64,000 nt of DNA from Daedaleopsis sinensis (taxonomy: Eukaryota; Basidiomycota; Agaricomycetes; Polyporales; Polyporaceae): contig CM066307.1 in assembly GCA_033807695.1 (NCBI GenBank), forward strand, positions 2,046,001 through 2,110,000, written 5' to 3'. The notes under the pieces are model-generated. The model was not told the DNA's origin. It ran no database searches and saw only the letters and a program-made list of their open reading frames with translations. Below, in pieces: positions 13,224-24,795 of this stretch (the stretch's first letter is position 1; each line of letters begins with the position of its first letter). The translations under genes were made by a program, and so were the position numbers.

Positions 13224-15751
13224 TCATTTCGTGAGCTCTCCGGGTCCCGCGGGCTCAGGCTGCACAGTCTGATCGAGTAGCATCATCAACATCTTGCGGC
13301 GATCAGCCATATTCGTCAGCACTGTAAGCCACCACAAGGATCCTTTAATACCGTAGAGCATGAGCGTTGGAAACGCTGAGGACTCACTGTTCCTGCCCAA
13401 TGTCCCCAATGACACGTCTCGCAATTGCTGGATTCGACTGCCCACTTGCTTGGCCGTGCGTTTCTGTCCGGTCGTCTTCAGGATGTGCTCCGATATGAAT
13501 TTGTTGCGGCTCGAAAAGAGCGTCAGACGCCGCGGCGACCCTGCTAGCTGAAATTTCTCTAGCCCTATGTACGATTGTTGACTTTCAGCAATGTCTCGGA
13601 AGAGACGACAACACGAACCTTCCACGAGGACTGCGTCTAGGTACGCTGGCCAAACCACCTCATTTTTCTCCTTCGACCTCCGATAACACTTGCGGGAGGT
13701 GAGGATCCTATACAGGCGCGTCTTGTTATCTGTTGGTGTTGTACTTTGGGGTGCCCCGCTGCGAGTATATGTGCGACCATTGGCGGGCTTCGTGCACTTG
13801 AGCGCCCTGTCTGCGACATCTTCGTGGCCGGTAGAAACTAGCCCTGCGGCACTCGCGGGCACTGAGAATAATTACATTAGTTATGCATCGTCATGCAAAT
13901 ACGAACAAAAGACAACGTACTGAGCGGACTGGAACAGCGAATGGCCTCGTCCGTCAAATTGTCGTAAGTGCTACCGGGCTCGGCGTATATTGGTCCTCCC
14001 AGTATACTCGTCTCGGGATTGTAGACCTGAAGCCTTCTTAGATCTCACAACATCGATAATACAGACCAGTAACACACCGGAGGGTCAATATAGTGATAGA
14101 TAATATCAGATGCAATGCTTTCGCGCTCGCCATTGCTATGAATCTCATCGGAAACGAAACACTGCGGCCGCCATTGATCTGGCTTCCTCCCGCTGTGTTC
14201 GAGATATTTGGTTATAGGCCGATTGATGCTTTCGTCATCAGTAATGCAATCAGTAATGGTCCCCTGGTGACAAGTTGTGCTGATTTTCGAGGAGATAGTC
14301 CCGCCTGAGATAACATGTCGGTGAACACGGTTATGCGATGACTCAGTGATTGGACTTACACCCCTCATCGTCTACGTAAACGGACGGAGCAAGTTCGCAC
14401 AAGGCTCTTTCGACGTCCGCGTCATAAGGAAATGCGTGCACCTATCAAGTTGAGTTCACAATCGAGCGGTCTTAGAAAAGACAGGATCCGCACCTTGGTT
14501 AGGGATATTAGGTCCTCATCCGAGGCAGTGGCAAATTCTGCATCCGAGTACTAGATTATCAAAGTGAGATCCACGCACACTCAGTCGAGCATATATGCTG
14601 GGCAATGAAAACATACCTTCAGAATGTAATCCAAGAGACAGTCGACTGGGTCACGACGATGCTCAGGCTAGAACAATATAACAAGTATCAAATAATCATG
14701 CTAAGGAACCTATGTAAGTGAAGCAATGAAGGGACTCACTACGTGAGATATATCAGACCCATCATCATGATCAGACATCTTGAGAGAGTTTTGAAAGAGC
14801 TCTCGCAGAGAGTCAGTAGTATCAGCGTCATCATCGTGTGACCGACTTCCTCCATGAGGACCAGCGGCTGCTTTTATGAACAATCCTCGCCAAGGGTAAC
14901 GACTCTTGGTCTTGACATAGTTGAGGAAGATACATTGATCGTAGGTTTCGATGGGTTCATCGTCCTTCCATTTGGAAACCCTCTCAACTGGTCCTGCACG
15001 ACAGAACACCGATGCGTCTGAGGAGCGCGACATTGAGACCCGGAACTCCCCAGTCACAGAGGGGACAAAGCATCCTCCCCCGATGACTAGTTCTCCGCTT
15101 GAGGTGCTGTCTTGAAAGGCTGCTTCAGCCCACACGGCGGTCTTCGTGGTCCCCGACACGAATATAATGTCCTTCTCCTCGAGGCCGATGCCGAACTCGC
15201 CGTTTGCGAACTGACACCAGCTGGCGATGTGAGTGCAGATGTACTTGCGGATGTGCACCTTGCATTCTAGGAGGGTCTTGTGCGCCGGCCTCTTCAGGAT
15301 GAGGAGCGCCCCTGCTTCCTCGCTGCATTGGTATCGCAGTCCAGCAGAGACATCGAGCCCGTTTTCTCTAAGGAAAGACATGAGATATGAAATGTGTACA
15401 ACGTTGCCAACAGCAACACTCGCACCTGGCAGATGCCGTCATAGAGATAGACATGGACTGTAAGCTCTTGCTATGTAGTTGAGTCTGGGTGATATGATTC
15501 GGGCGATGGATGAGCATGGATCGAGGGGGCTGGAACACTTCGAATCCGCAGGGGACACCCCGTAGAGAGTTGACTGGGTCATCGGCGCTCCGCATAGCGT
15601 TGAAGAGGAAACAGAAGTAACCGTCCCTGAAGTAGCCGACATCGCCGATGTTGACCTCTCCGAATTCCGGGGAGGGTTCGGGACCCCAAAGAGGATGTCC
15701 ATGACCGAGAGGTAGGAGTTGGTCCGCGTAGATATCCCAAGCTGCAACCAT
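13224..15751 (-). CDS. Gene B: N-terminal module shared with A/C joined to a TEA/ATTS DNA-binding domain
   Basis: Start MVAAWDIYADQLLPLGHGHP at 15751. Exon 2 (about 15360-14750) aligns along its length with A and C (KTLLECKVHIRKYICTHI, GIGLEEKDIIFVSG, FRVSMSRSSDASVF). Then come DPVDCLLDYILK, a piece with TASDEDLISLTKVHAF and VERALCELAPSVYVDDEG, all matching A and C in order. Splice-compatible exons continue (TITDCITDDESINRP; VYNPETSILGGPIYAEPG) into a C-terminal TEA/ATTS domain at about 13407-13700: SRKCYRRSKEKNEVVWPAYL, an intron inside the LVEG|LEKFQLAG junction, then RNKFISEHILKTTGQKRTAK and QVGSRIQQLRD. TEA domains bind MCAT-like DNA sites. The TEA exon has no upstream ATG in its own frame and begins after an acceptor, so it needs an upstream exon. 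The last exon encodes MADRRKMLMMLLDQ. The fusion is inferred; two adjacent genes remain possible. Confidence 0.5.
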
Positions 15752-16106
15752 AATTCGGGTGGGGCAGGGAGAGTTTTCGATAGCTACTCACCTTCGATGT
15801 CCGTTATATAAGTGACAAGTGACCCTCGAGGAACGGCTGTGCGAGGAACGGAGGCATTAGAATGACGCTATATGGGCAGGGTTCGGCGGCTACAGTAGTA
15901 GGCAGGCTGTGCGAGAAGCCGACCCACATCCTGTCCATTCGATATACATCAGCCACCACATGGTGTTGGAAACACAAGATCTCATTTGAGGTAACTTGAC
16001 TTGATCTGCTGCCTCTTCGGATATCATGGTCAGAATTCTTGATATACAGGTGCATGCAGAGGACTAGAGTGGTAGAACATGTGTCATAGACGACAACGTA
16101 AATACT
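15752..16106. other. Intergenic between genes B and C
   Basis: Upstream region of B and 3' flank of C on the same strand. No coding segment or repeat seen. Confidence 0.5.
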
Positions 16107-18579
16107 TCATGCCAGAGCGGGCGCATCACTTGAAGTATTGGACGAATTAGCCAGAGGGTCAAGAAGATAATACGCGCTCAACTCACCTTCCCTCCCTCCA
16201 TAATCTAAATCCATGCGGCAGCGATATGGCAGGCCTGAAGAACTTATGACCGCTACGTTTCTCGCGCAGCAGGGACCCTTTATCCAAGTCGCCATCGATG
16301 GCGCGCTTCGACGGTATCGAGATATCTAACGTCGCGCCAAACATGCTGGGTGCCGACAGGCTTCGCACAGCGCTGAACTGCGCCGTTGCGACCTTCTGGT
16401 CTACCACGATCGGAGGTGCGACTTCCGCCCGGTCGCGGTTCGGCTGTCCCGGAAACGCCCCCGGCGCGTTTAGCCTCTTCCCGTTAACCTGTCTCTCCCA
16501 GAGCAAGGAGCGCCGCAGCTCCTCAGGGATTTCGTTCTGAAGCATCCGCAGACGAATCGCCGCTGGCGCCATCGTCTCCTTGGAGGGCTCCAGGGAGGCG
16601 TGGGATCTGGTACGAGTGATCATGCCGTGGGTAGCCGCGGGCGGGATGGTTGCGTCTTCCCAATCCGTGGGCTGCGCATCGTATATGCATTCGATACGTC
16701 TCTTCGCGCAGAAAATGCAGACCGGTGTGGTGCGCGAACACTGCCGACACCGACGTGAGTTCGAAGTACATCTGTGCGACCACTAGACTACCCACCGTTA
16801 GACCTCTCCTGCGGCATTGAACGCAATCCTCATCTGCAGGCGACATCCTCTTCGGCGTCATCTTTGATACCTTCAGGTCTTGTGCGCTCCTCTTATTTGG
16901 ACGCGTGTTGATGTCTGACGGGTGAGTCCGCGATGGAGTTGACACCTTCTTGGCGTTAACGCCATCGGCTTTGAAACATTCCGATAGCAGTCCTCGAGGA
17001 GGCAATGTTTTGGCCTTCGCCGGTGGTGGAGGATTGTTGATTAGCGAAGCTAATAACAGATATTCAGCATTCGTACATGTACTGTAGAAGGTAACACTAA
17101 CACGATGAATGCCGGGCAGCTATAGCCTGGTCTGCGACACGACTTGGGGTCTCACGGCTTGCAGTCACATCGATCGTGCCAGATTGCGGTAAGGAGACAT
17201 TGTCCTCACAGCTACGGATCAGCGCGCATGCAGTATCGTCAGAAACAGATGGTTGGAGCATTTCGAGCGCGCTTCCTATATCACGGGGGAGAACACCGTC
17301 CTATATAGAATACATGGAAAGTTAGACATCTACTGAGATGAGAGAAAAATAAGTCTCACTTTAAACAAGGCGAACAGGTCTTCATAGGATGCACAAGCCG
17401 TCTGCGTGTCTCCATGCTGCGCGACAATTGCAATCAGCTTGAGGAACAGCCCAACAAAATAACGGTGTTCCCAGACCTTCAGAAGATAGTCCAAGAGAGA
17501 GCCGACAGGATCATAATACTGTATAACATACACATCAGCAGTGCGTTGGGAAATGCGGTCAATAACTAATACCTGTTTGAATGCGTCATACTCGTCTTCG
17601 TATGAGCTTGCTTGAGAATCGTATCCAGGAGATGTAGACGAAGGTCCGGAATGGTCGTCTGGATCGTCCGGGAGTTCATGAGGACCAGCCGCTGCCCGCA
17701 TCACTGCAGGCCGTCGAAACTTGCGGGTCTTCATCTTGTAGTAGTTCAGAAAAATACATTGGTCGAATGTGTCTTCGGATGACTCCGATCCTTTCTCGCA
17801 GGAGGACAGACGTTGCAGAGGGCCCACACGCGAGAACACCGAAGGGTTGGAGCCTTTCGACATCGATACACGGAATTCCCCCGATGCCGAAGAGCCGAAA
17901 GCTCCTCCGGATATAACGAGCTCTCCGCTGGAGTTGCTGTTGTGGAATGCAGCTGTGGCCCATACCGGTGTTTTGATAAAACCGGAGACGAAGATGATAT
18001 CTTTGTCCTCGAGGCCGATCCCGAGATGGTCGTTAGCGAACTCGCACCAGTTGCTGAGGTGCGTTCGCATATACCGCCGGATATGCATGCTACAATCGAG
18101 GGAGGTCTTGTGTCTAGGCTGCTTCAGTATGAGCAGCGCGCCAGAATCCTCGCTGCACTGATAACGCAAGCCGATGGATGTCGAGGCAGGAGCAAGGCTA
18201 GATGGGAGATGTGGTGTCAGTTATCAGGTAGCCAAAGGAGGAGCTGAGCGCACCCTGCAGAAGCCGTGGTGGACACCGACGTTGAACGGAGATTTTTGCT
18301 GTGTATTTCGGTCTGGGTGATCTCGTTGAGGTCGTGCACGATCATAGGATCGGGAGGGTCGAAGACCTCGAAGCCGTATGGTACCCCACGCTGCACGTTG
18401 ACCGGGTCTTCTGCATCGCGCATCGCGTTGAACAGAAAGCGGAAACGTCCATCCCGAAGGTAGCCTACGTCTCCGAGACGAATTTCTCCGAACTGAAGGC
18501 AGGGTTCCGGTCCCCACAATGGCTGACCGAAGCCGAGAGGCATCAGCTCTCGGGCGTAGATGTCCCAAGCAGGAGTCAT
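16107..18579 (-). CDS. Gene C: N-terminal module shared with A/B joined to a Zn(II)2Cys6 cluster
   Basis: Start MTPAWDIYARELMPLGFG at 18579. Exon 2 holds the shared module (KTSLDCSMHIRRYMRTHL, GIGLEDKDIIFVSG, FRVSMSKGSNPSVFSRVG), followed by DPVGSLLDYLLK, SYEDLFALFK and GSALEMLQPSVSDDTA as in A and B. Later exons read through a Pro/Lys-rich linker into CVQCRRRGLT and, after an intron of about 53 nt, CSRTTPVCIFCAKRRIEC. Together the spacing is C-x2-C-x6-C-x6-C-x2-C-x6-C (16686-16825), the Gal4-type binuclear zinc cluster. A helical motif follows (RLRMLQNEIPEELRRSLLWE then RQ) that resembles the one in gene A. The last exon ends SDAPALA with stop at 16107. It is probably a nuclear DNA-binding protein. 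Whether all exons form one transcript is inferred from phase-compatible splicing. Confidence 0.5.
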
Positions 18580-19686
18580 TTGCGAGTAATACTGTGCCTG
18601 CTAGTGTCCTCGGATGATAAGTGTTATGTGAGTCGGCGTTCGGCATTTGAGAGAACCTTGAGGCGACCTGGAGGCGACAGCACCTAATACAAGAGACACG
18701 GGCTCGGGAGGATCTAGCACAGGTTGTGGTAGTTCCGTGAGAGCGCGCCGGGGTACTTGTGAGCTCATAGAGCGGCGAATCAGCGATAGATGGTAGATGT
18801 TCAGGTAGGCGGTGCGCGTACATTGACTTCGTCGGATCGAAAGATCAGTCCAGCGTTCAAACGTTCACCCCCTGAGTTCCCCAAGCAACACGTACGTGTG
18901 CACGTACATATATCACACCAGCATTGCCATCTCTTTCGCACAACCTGGACTGTGGATCAAGCGTCACGAGTCAGATAAGTAAGCCTGTAGCAACCATGAA
19001 GTCGATGGCGGGACTCACGAGGTCTCTCGCACTGCATGAAGAGAGATCGGGTCGATACAAGGTTGGTATCGGGGGATCACGTACCTAGCTGAAGCCTAGG
19101 ACTTCATTAACTGCGGCGCCATGCATACATATATATACGACCCGTTTGGGAGCAGATAACAAGTATATTGTTACGATCAATGTCCGTGACAAAGACGCTC
19201 GTGCTCTCTGAGCCTGAATGCATATTCTGTAACGAATATGACGGTCAGTGAATTAGACCACGATGTCGGAGGAGTCGTATTCAAGTACCTCCGAGTCATC
19301 TCCCCATCCGCAATACCAAACACTATGCTTTGATGGTCTTGTTTGTTGTGAGAACGAGTACCTGGCTGCGACTCCTACGACCAGTGCCTTCGATTTCAAC
19401 GTTTAACGTGTAAAGGAAACTCAGGAAATATGAGGACGAGGGGGAGAAGACTTAGAGAGGTGCCATTGCCCTGCCGCAGGTGCCTACTACTTACCTTACG
19501 GTGACCGGCGGCTGCCGCCGCGCCGCCACACGCGCGCTTCAGCGTCCCCGATCTTCAGTCTAGCGCCCAATGAAAGTCTGCAAAGACGCCGCGGTGCACA
19601 ACATTGCTTGCTCGTCCTCCATCTCATCTAAGACTTCTGAGACTTCAAGTGCCTTTCAGATTACTGCCGACATATACGTACGGGAC
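18580..19686. other. Intergenic between divergent genes C and REX4-like
   Basis: About 1.1 kb holding both promoters. An AT-rich TATATATA-like stretch lies near 19127-19140. No coding exon seen. Confidence 0.4.
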
Positions 19687-21151
19687 ATGCCTTCCGCGCA
19701 ACCCAGCCATAAGCCATCGTCAAATTGGCTCGCTCTTCAGAAGGTTCGTTGTTCGTCCACGCTCTTTTGAACGGCTCGCTGAATTACGCAGTGTAGAGTA
19801 TTCCATCCACCTACAAAGGCTCAGATAAGTCCTTCGACAGTGCGTTCTCGGCTCGCAAACGGCGCAAGCTAGACCACCACTCTGCCGTTGCGTCGGACTC
19901 TCAACCTACAAGCTCTCCCGATGCGCACGCCTTTCCTAGGGGCGCACCAGCGGAAGATAGACCACAAGTGGTTGAAGTGGAGGCAAATGGCAGTGAAGAG
20001 GTCAAGAACGGGGAATCTTTGACACATTTGCGAAGGATGACCCTCGGTGGGATCGAGCACACGGACTCTCAAAAACAGTACGTCTTCCTGTGCACAACGA
20101 AAGATCGTCTGGACTCGCAATGCTATAAACGGCGAGTAGATCTTCGCTCATGCACTCTCCCTGTGTCACGTTAGACCCGGAAAGTATCTCTCCCTCGATT
20201 GTGAGATGGTTGGCGTCGGTATAGACGGGTCCGAATCTGTGCTCGCACGCGTCTCTATCGTCAACTACCATGGCCATACCCTCCTTGACTCAATAGTCCG
20301 CCCGCGTGAACGCGTAGTCGACTATCGCACAGAGTTCTCAGGTATCCGCCCCTCTGATATGGTGTATGGTGTGTCCATCCCCTTCACTACCGCCGCCTGT
20401 AGATGCTCACTCTACCTGTCACGAACGAAGCAAGGCCCTTTGAGGATGTCCAAAAAGAAGTAGCGGACCTGCTGAAGGATCGCATTCTGGTCGGACACGC
20501 CGTCCACAACGATCTCAAGGCTCTCCTGCTATCGCATCCTGGTCCGCAAACGCGTGATACCCAGGTTCTAGCTCACAAACACAAAATTTCGCGTACACGC
20601 CGTCCAGCCCTGCGACATCTCGTCAAACAGGAACTCGGCCTAACAATCCAAGGCGGCGAGCATTCATCTGTACGTCATTCTGCGCAAAGCAGATCTGGAT
20701 GAAGAGTTGCTCATTGTTACCTCAGGTAACCGACGCACGAGCGACGATGGCCGTCTTCCGCTTGCACCGCAGGACATGGGAACAGAACACCCGTCCCCTC
20801 TCTGTCCCACGCAAGCGCTCACATTCTACATCGCTCGCTGAACATCCTGAAGCCGATGACCGTGGCGTATCAGGGAGCGAAGACGGGGGGGATCCTGTCG
20901 CGAGCGCCTCACAGGCAGCATCACCACCCGCCAAGAAAAAACCCGGGAAGACAAACCGTCGGGAGTCATTTCCTGGAGGCGGCAGGCGCGGCGTGTCTTC
21001 AGGACTTTCGACCGTCGTCAAGCGCCATGACACTTCCGAGAAGAGCACGCGAGGGCAGGCGAAGACGGGGACAAAGACACAGGACAAATGGTGGAAGGAG
21101 CTCGGTGCTGGAGGTGGTTCGAAGGGCGGCCTCCGGATGAAAGCTCGTTGA
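19687..21151 (+). CDS. REX4: RNA exonuclease 4-like DEDDh 3'-5' exonuclease
   Basis: REX4-type enzymes act in pre-rRNA processing in the nucleolus. Start [18 protein letters not shown] at 19687 (an upstream in-frame Met at 19570 is less likely). Exons join in phase: the basic region SARKRRKLD; then [15 protein letters not shown] (motif I Asp and Glu); [16 protein letters not shown] and [50 protein letters not shown] (motif II Asp); and, across the last intron, [19 protein letters not shown] (motif III His and Asp). All DEDDh residues are present. A Lys/Arg-rich tail ([13 protein letters not shown] ... KWWKELG) suggests nucleolar targeting. Introns lie at about 19743-19793, 20077-20173, 20370-20431 and 20668-20725. 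Confidence 0.9.
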
Positions 21152-21739
21152 CATTTGACACGTACGGGTTGGTCTTGTCGATTCCGATGGTACCTGACTA
21201 AGGGGAAGCTGCACGGTGCACGCTGCGAATGTGTAGACGCGAGCACGCCCACGTCCTATTCGACCTTGTTACTCAATGTTTACTCCTCATTACCCGGATC
21301 CTATGCGTGAATATAATGAAGGGCGATTCGGATGCCCGTATTCGCGACGAGAACATGGACCGCTGCCAGCTGCCGACGCGAGCAGTCGAAGATCCCCGCT
21401 GCCGTCTGGCGGTGTAACGAGACGAGATGGCACCCTCTTTGCGCATACCTGCAGTCGCGGCTGTCTCGCGCGAACTCTGTTCATTACTTATTCAACTCGT
21501 TTCTAGCTGTCCGCGGATGTGTACGCGATTGTTGATGCGCTCGTTACAGTCACTCTGTCGCTTGCTGTGTGGGGACCTTGTCTCGAAACAGTTTGAGACA
21601 TTAAGCATTAAGTCTTGGGATGTTCGACTCTATAGAAGATACGTCTCACATCTACGAATGTCATGGTGATAAGTGGAACTCACTGCATTGTCTAGAGATG
21701 TAGTACGAAGCCTCGACTGTTCTCCGCCGCCTGTCGACC
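21152..21739. other. Intergenic between convergent REX4-like and CRAL-TRIO genes
   Basis: Nothing coding or repetitive that I can support. Confidence 0.5.
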
Positions 21740-23133
21740 TCAGAGTGCGTCCGCCACCGCGTGCTCACCGGCACCACTTGTCACCTCTGGCACCGTCCCA
21801 CCATCCGGATGCGTGCCAGAACCATGCGTCGGACCAGACGGCGCACTGGCCGCGTCCTCCAGCTCGATCGCGCACTTGACATCCCACTCGCGCACGCCGA
21901 CCTTCGCCCCGAGTGCACGCCACTTCTCCCACAAGCGCTCCCGCCGCTCCGCGCACATGCGCACGAGCGGGCCCCAGTACCGCTCGTGCTCGTACTCGAA
22001 GTGCGCGTCGCCCTTCCACTCGCTGAAGAGCTGCGCGGGCACGAAGAGGCGCTCGCTGAGGCAGTCCGGGTTGAAGCGCAGTTTCGGGCGCGTGAGCGGG
22101 TCGATGAAGGGCGTGATGAGCTTGAAGAAGGCGTTGATGAGGAAGGGCACGTTCACGACCAGCGCGCGGCCGAGGCGCTCGGGGTCTGTCACGGTGGGGC
22201 GGGGTCAGAGGACACTCGGATAGGTTGTACACGCGCGGGACGTACAATGTGTTTGAAGGATGTTCAAGACCTAGGGGAGCGTGTCAGAGTTCATACACGG
22301 CTCCTGGACAGTAGATGAATAGACCACTCACCGTGCGTGCCTGTCCTAGTGAAGGGTTCTTTGCTCGGTCGGCAAAATCGACCATCAGCGCGAGCGTTCT
22401 GTCCTCCCAGGGCACACATGAGTATATGTTCGAGGATACTCGGAGAATACGCACTCTATACCAGGTCCCATGAGTTCAGTGAGCCTCTCTAATGCCCATA
22501 CCACAAAGTGAACTTGGCGGATGCTCTCCTCCGTGTTTTGCTTGCTTGGACGGAGGTAGAGAGCCGGTCGGTGGTCGACGTCGTAACCCCATATCACCAT
22601 TTTCCCGGTGAGAGCCTGAGTAAACATATGAGCTAGGAATTCACGGACTAGGCATGATGGATTGGCATACCTCAGGTTCGACATGCGAAGCAGTGATCAG
22701 CTCGTACAGACCAAATTCGCGCCGCCACTTCAGAGTGCCCTCCAGTCGCTTGATTGCTGCCTGTGCACTTGACCATTTCACAGCACGAAGGAATCTATTG
22801 CGGAGTCTTTATTGCGTGCGCTAGAGCAAGGAGGAGACCTGCTACGTACCTGAGCAGACATTCAGAGCTCTGAATTGATTCCAGACAATCCTTCGTGTCA
22901 GAAAATCGTCCGATTAACGTGCCGGGACGTACCAACCAGAACTTCTCCTCCTCCTTCAGCGCACCGCTCTCGTCCTCAGGAAGCCTATAGTCGTCTTTGC
23001 TGAAATGCTGTAGGACCTCGTCGTACATGCTTTGCTGCGCATCAGTGAGTTTGAGTTGTGGAGGAGGTGTCGCGGGGTCCACTGAGATCTTGGGAGGCGA
23101 GGGTGCCTCGTAAATCTTGTTATTCGAAGCCAT
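21740..23133 (-). CDS. CRAL-TRIO (Sec14-like) lipid-transfer protein
   Basis: Sec14-type proteins bind phosphatidylinositol and another lipid and couple lipid metabolism to membrane traffic. Start MASNNKIYEAPSPPKISV at 23133. The CRAL-TRIO N-terminal helical part is seen in DDYRLPEDESGALKEEEKFW, a CLLRYLRA-like junction, and KWSSAQAAIKRLEGTLKWRR. The lipid-binding part has ALTGKMVIWGYDVDHRPALY, ESIRQVHFVVWALERLTEL, TLALMVDFADRAKNPS, and PERLGRALVVNVPFLINAFF with KLITPFIDPLTRPKLRF. A polar C-terminal tail ends EHAVADAL. Four or more short introns. It is divergent from the LYR-motif gene, with 220 nt between the two starts. Confidence 0.9.
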
Positions 23134-23353
23134 ACTGAAGATAACAACAAAAGAGCGACCTGGTGAGGTAGTAAGGAGGTGGTGGTGGATCGAACGACCT
23201 CAGGGACCGCGTTTCGCGGCCAGGGCCCAGGATCGCGTCAGCACGTGCGCGTGTTCTCTCCGCCGGACTTTGCCAGGCTTCATCCTCCTCCCCCGGGCCG
23301 CCACTACCAACCCTACCAGCTCCAACCTCCAGGCCTCACATGAACCCACGGTG
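23134..23353. promoter_or_regulatory. Bidirectional promoter region of the CRAL-TRIO and LYR-motif genes
   Basis: The 220-nt spacer between two divergent ATGs must hold both 5' UTRs and promoters. It contains a GC-rich middle and no TATA box. Confidence 0.5.
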
Positions 23354-23812
23354 ATGGCAAGCAATGGGACTCGCTATAGAGTCATATCGCTCTACAAAGA
23401 GCTGCATAGGCTAGGGCGCGAGTATCCAGACCCCGCGTGCGTTATATTTGGTCACACGAGGCAGAACGAGACTGACCATACCCTTCTACGCAGGTATAAC
23501 TTCCACAAGAAGCTACGCGGACTCTTCGAGAGTGCGTAGCTCTGTGGCAGGCTAGCGGCCATAGCTCCCCAATCCTGTGTTTTGACTTGGCTCGTAGAGA
23601 ACCGCAATCTCACGGATCCGGAGGAGATTGAGAAGGCTATTAAGATGGGAGAGTACATTCGTAATGGTATGTCTCCGTCTATCTCGTCATTTATAGGGCC
23701 ATAGGGCCATAGCTCTTGCTTGCCAGAAACCATCGCCCTCTACTCTCTGCGCAAATATCGCCACCTCAAGCGCATGTATCCGAATCAATCCCCAACGGAT
23801 CCCACACCATAG
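23354..23812 (+). CDS. LYR-motif mitochondrial protein, ETFRF1/LYRM5-like
   Basis: Four exons join in phase: 23354-23436, 23494-23531, 23598-23666 and 23727-23812, giving about 91 residues, the usual size for an LYRM protein. The LYR-type signature is RVISLYKELHRLGREYP, followed by YNFHKKLRGLFEKNRNLTDP, EEIEKAIKMGEYIRNETIA and LYSLRKYRHLKRMYP. The spacing and the YP/LxxLRKYRxxK pattern fit ETFRF1, which binds and deflavinates electron transfer flavoprotein; other LYRM members assist Fe-S cluster or complex assembly. Imported into mitochondria in the family. No break seen. Confidence 0.88.
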
Positions 23813-24795
23813 ACAGGCTTGCCCGGAAGAACCTCCGGAGCAGTTTCGTTCTCTGCACCCTTGATGTGAAATCGGCCGTGACCGTAACCCGTATGTATGA
23901 CTAGGCAGCATAATTCACTGTGGATATCATGGCCCCAGCCGCTCAGCCGATCTGTTCACGGCTCTACCTGCTTCCGAGCGAACATCGCAATTTGGCTGCA
24001 TACCACCACTTTCCTTCAAGTACACCTCCTATCCACAGCATCATCTCGACCAAGGATAGATCCAGCACGTTTGGTCTCACGCCCCGAACTCGGTTTGAGT
24101 ATCGTTTGTCTTGACTTGATGTTGCTCCCTCTCACAAACACCGTACATTTCATGTGGATAACTTATTGAGCACAGCTGACAGTTCATATAAGTAGTTTCT
24201 AGGTGTGTACGTTCTTGGTCTGATCGTCGACGTTTATATCTTGTGTTAATTCGTTGTGATGTTCAAGCGTCGCGTTGCACTCCTCCGCCGGGAGCCTTGA
24301 AAGTGGCTACTGCACCGATTATCAGCATCAGGAGACTTTCCTGTTCCAACTGGGAATGCTAAGCGACGGGTGTATGAGGAGCCTTGGCACCACGACTTGC
24401 TCTTTCACTGGAGGCATACATCTTAGATGTGGACGACTGCACGCTCACTCCTGCTCTCCCGATGTCCTGTGGATTCCCGGTATACATCATCGAACACATT
24501 GAGGCTGCATATGGAAACGCGTCATTAGCGTTATTAATGCTGATAACACGCGCACTGGCGAGGAGCATGCCAAACGCGTCCATGGAACTCGTGGCGACTG
24601 CAGTCAATCAAAGTCATCGCAAGTGAGTCGTCCAAGAAAACAAGTGTGATTCTTCAGCGATACTCGGCACATCTCACAGTACAGCCACAGGACAGCTATA
24701 TTACATGTAGCAGGTGGAGACAGATCAACGGGCCCATTCGAAGCAGAGGGGTTCAGGAAAGCATATGAAGATCATCACTTATTGATAACCAGGTC
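23813..24795. other. Intergenic containing one possible orphan coding fragment
   Basis: 3' flanks of the LYR gene (+) and the first WD40-like gene (-), which converge here. The only segment that looks coding is listed separately at 24402-24626. Confidence 0.4.
24402..24626 (+). other. Possible orphan coding exon
   Basis: An open stretch whose composition looks like real protein rather than noise: EAYILDVDDCTLTPALPMSC, FPVYIIEHIEAAYGNASLAL and RALARSMPNASMELVATA, ending near a GTGAGT donor at about 24622. No continuing exon was found on either side and I recognise no family. It may be a remnant of a deleted gene. Confidence 0.3.
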
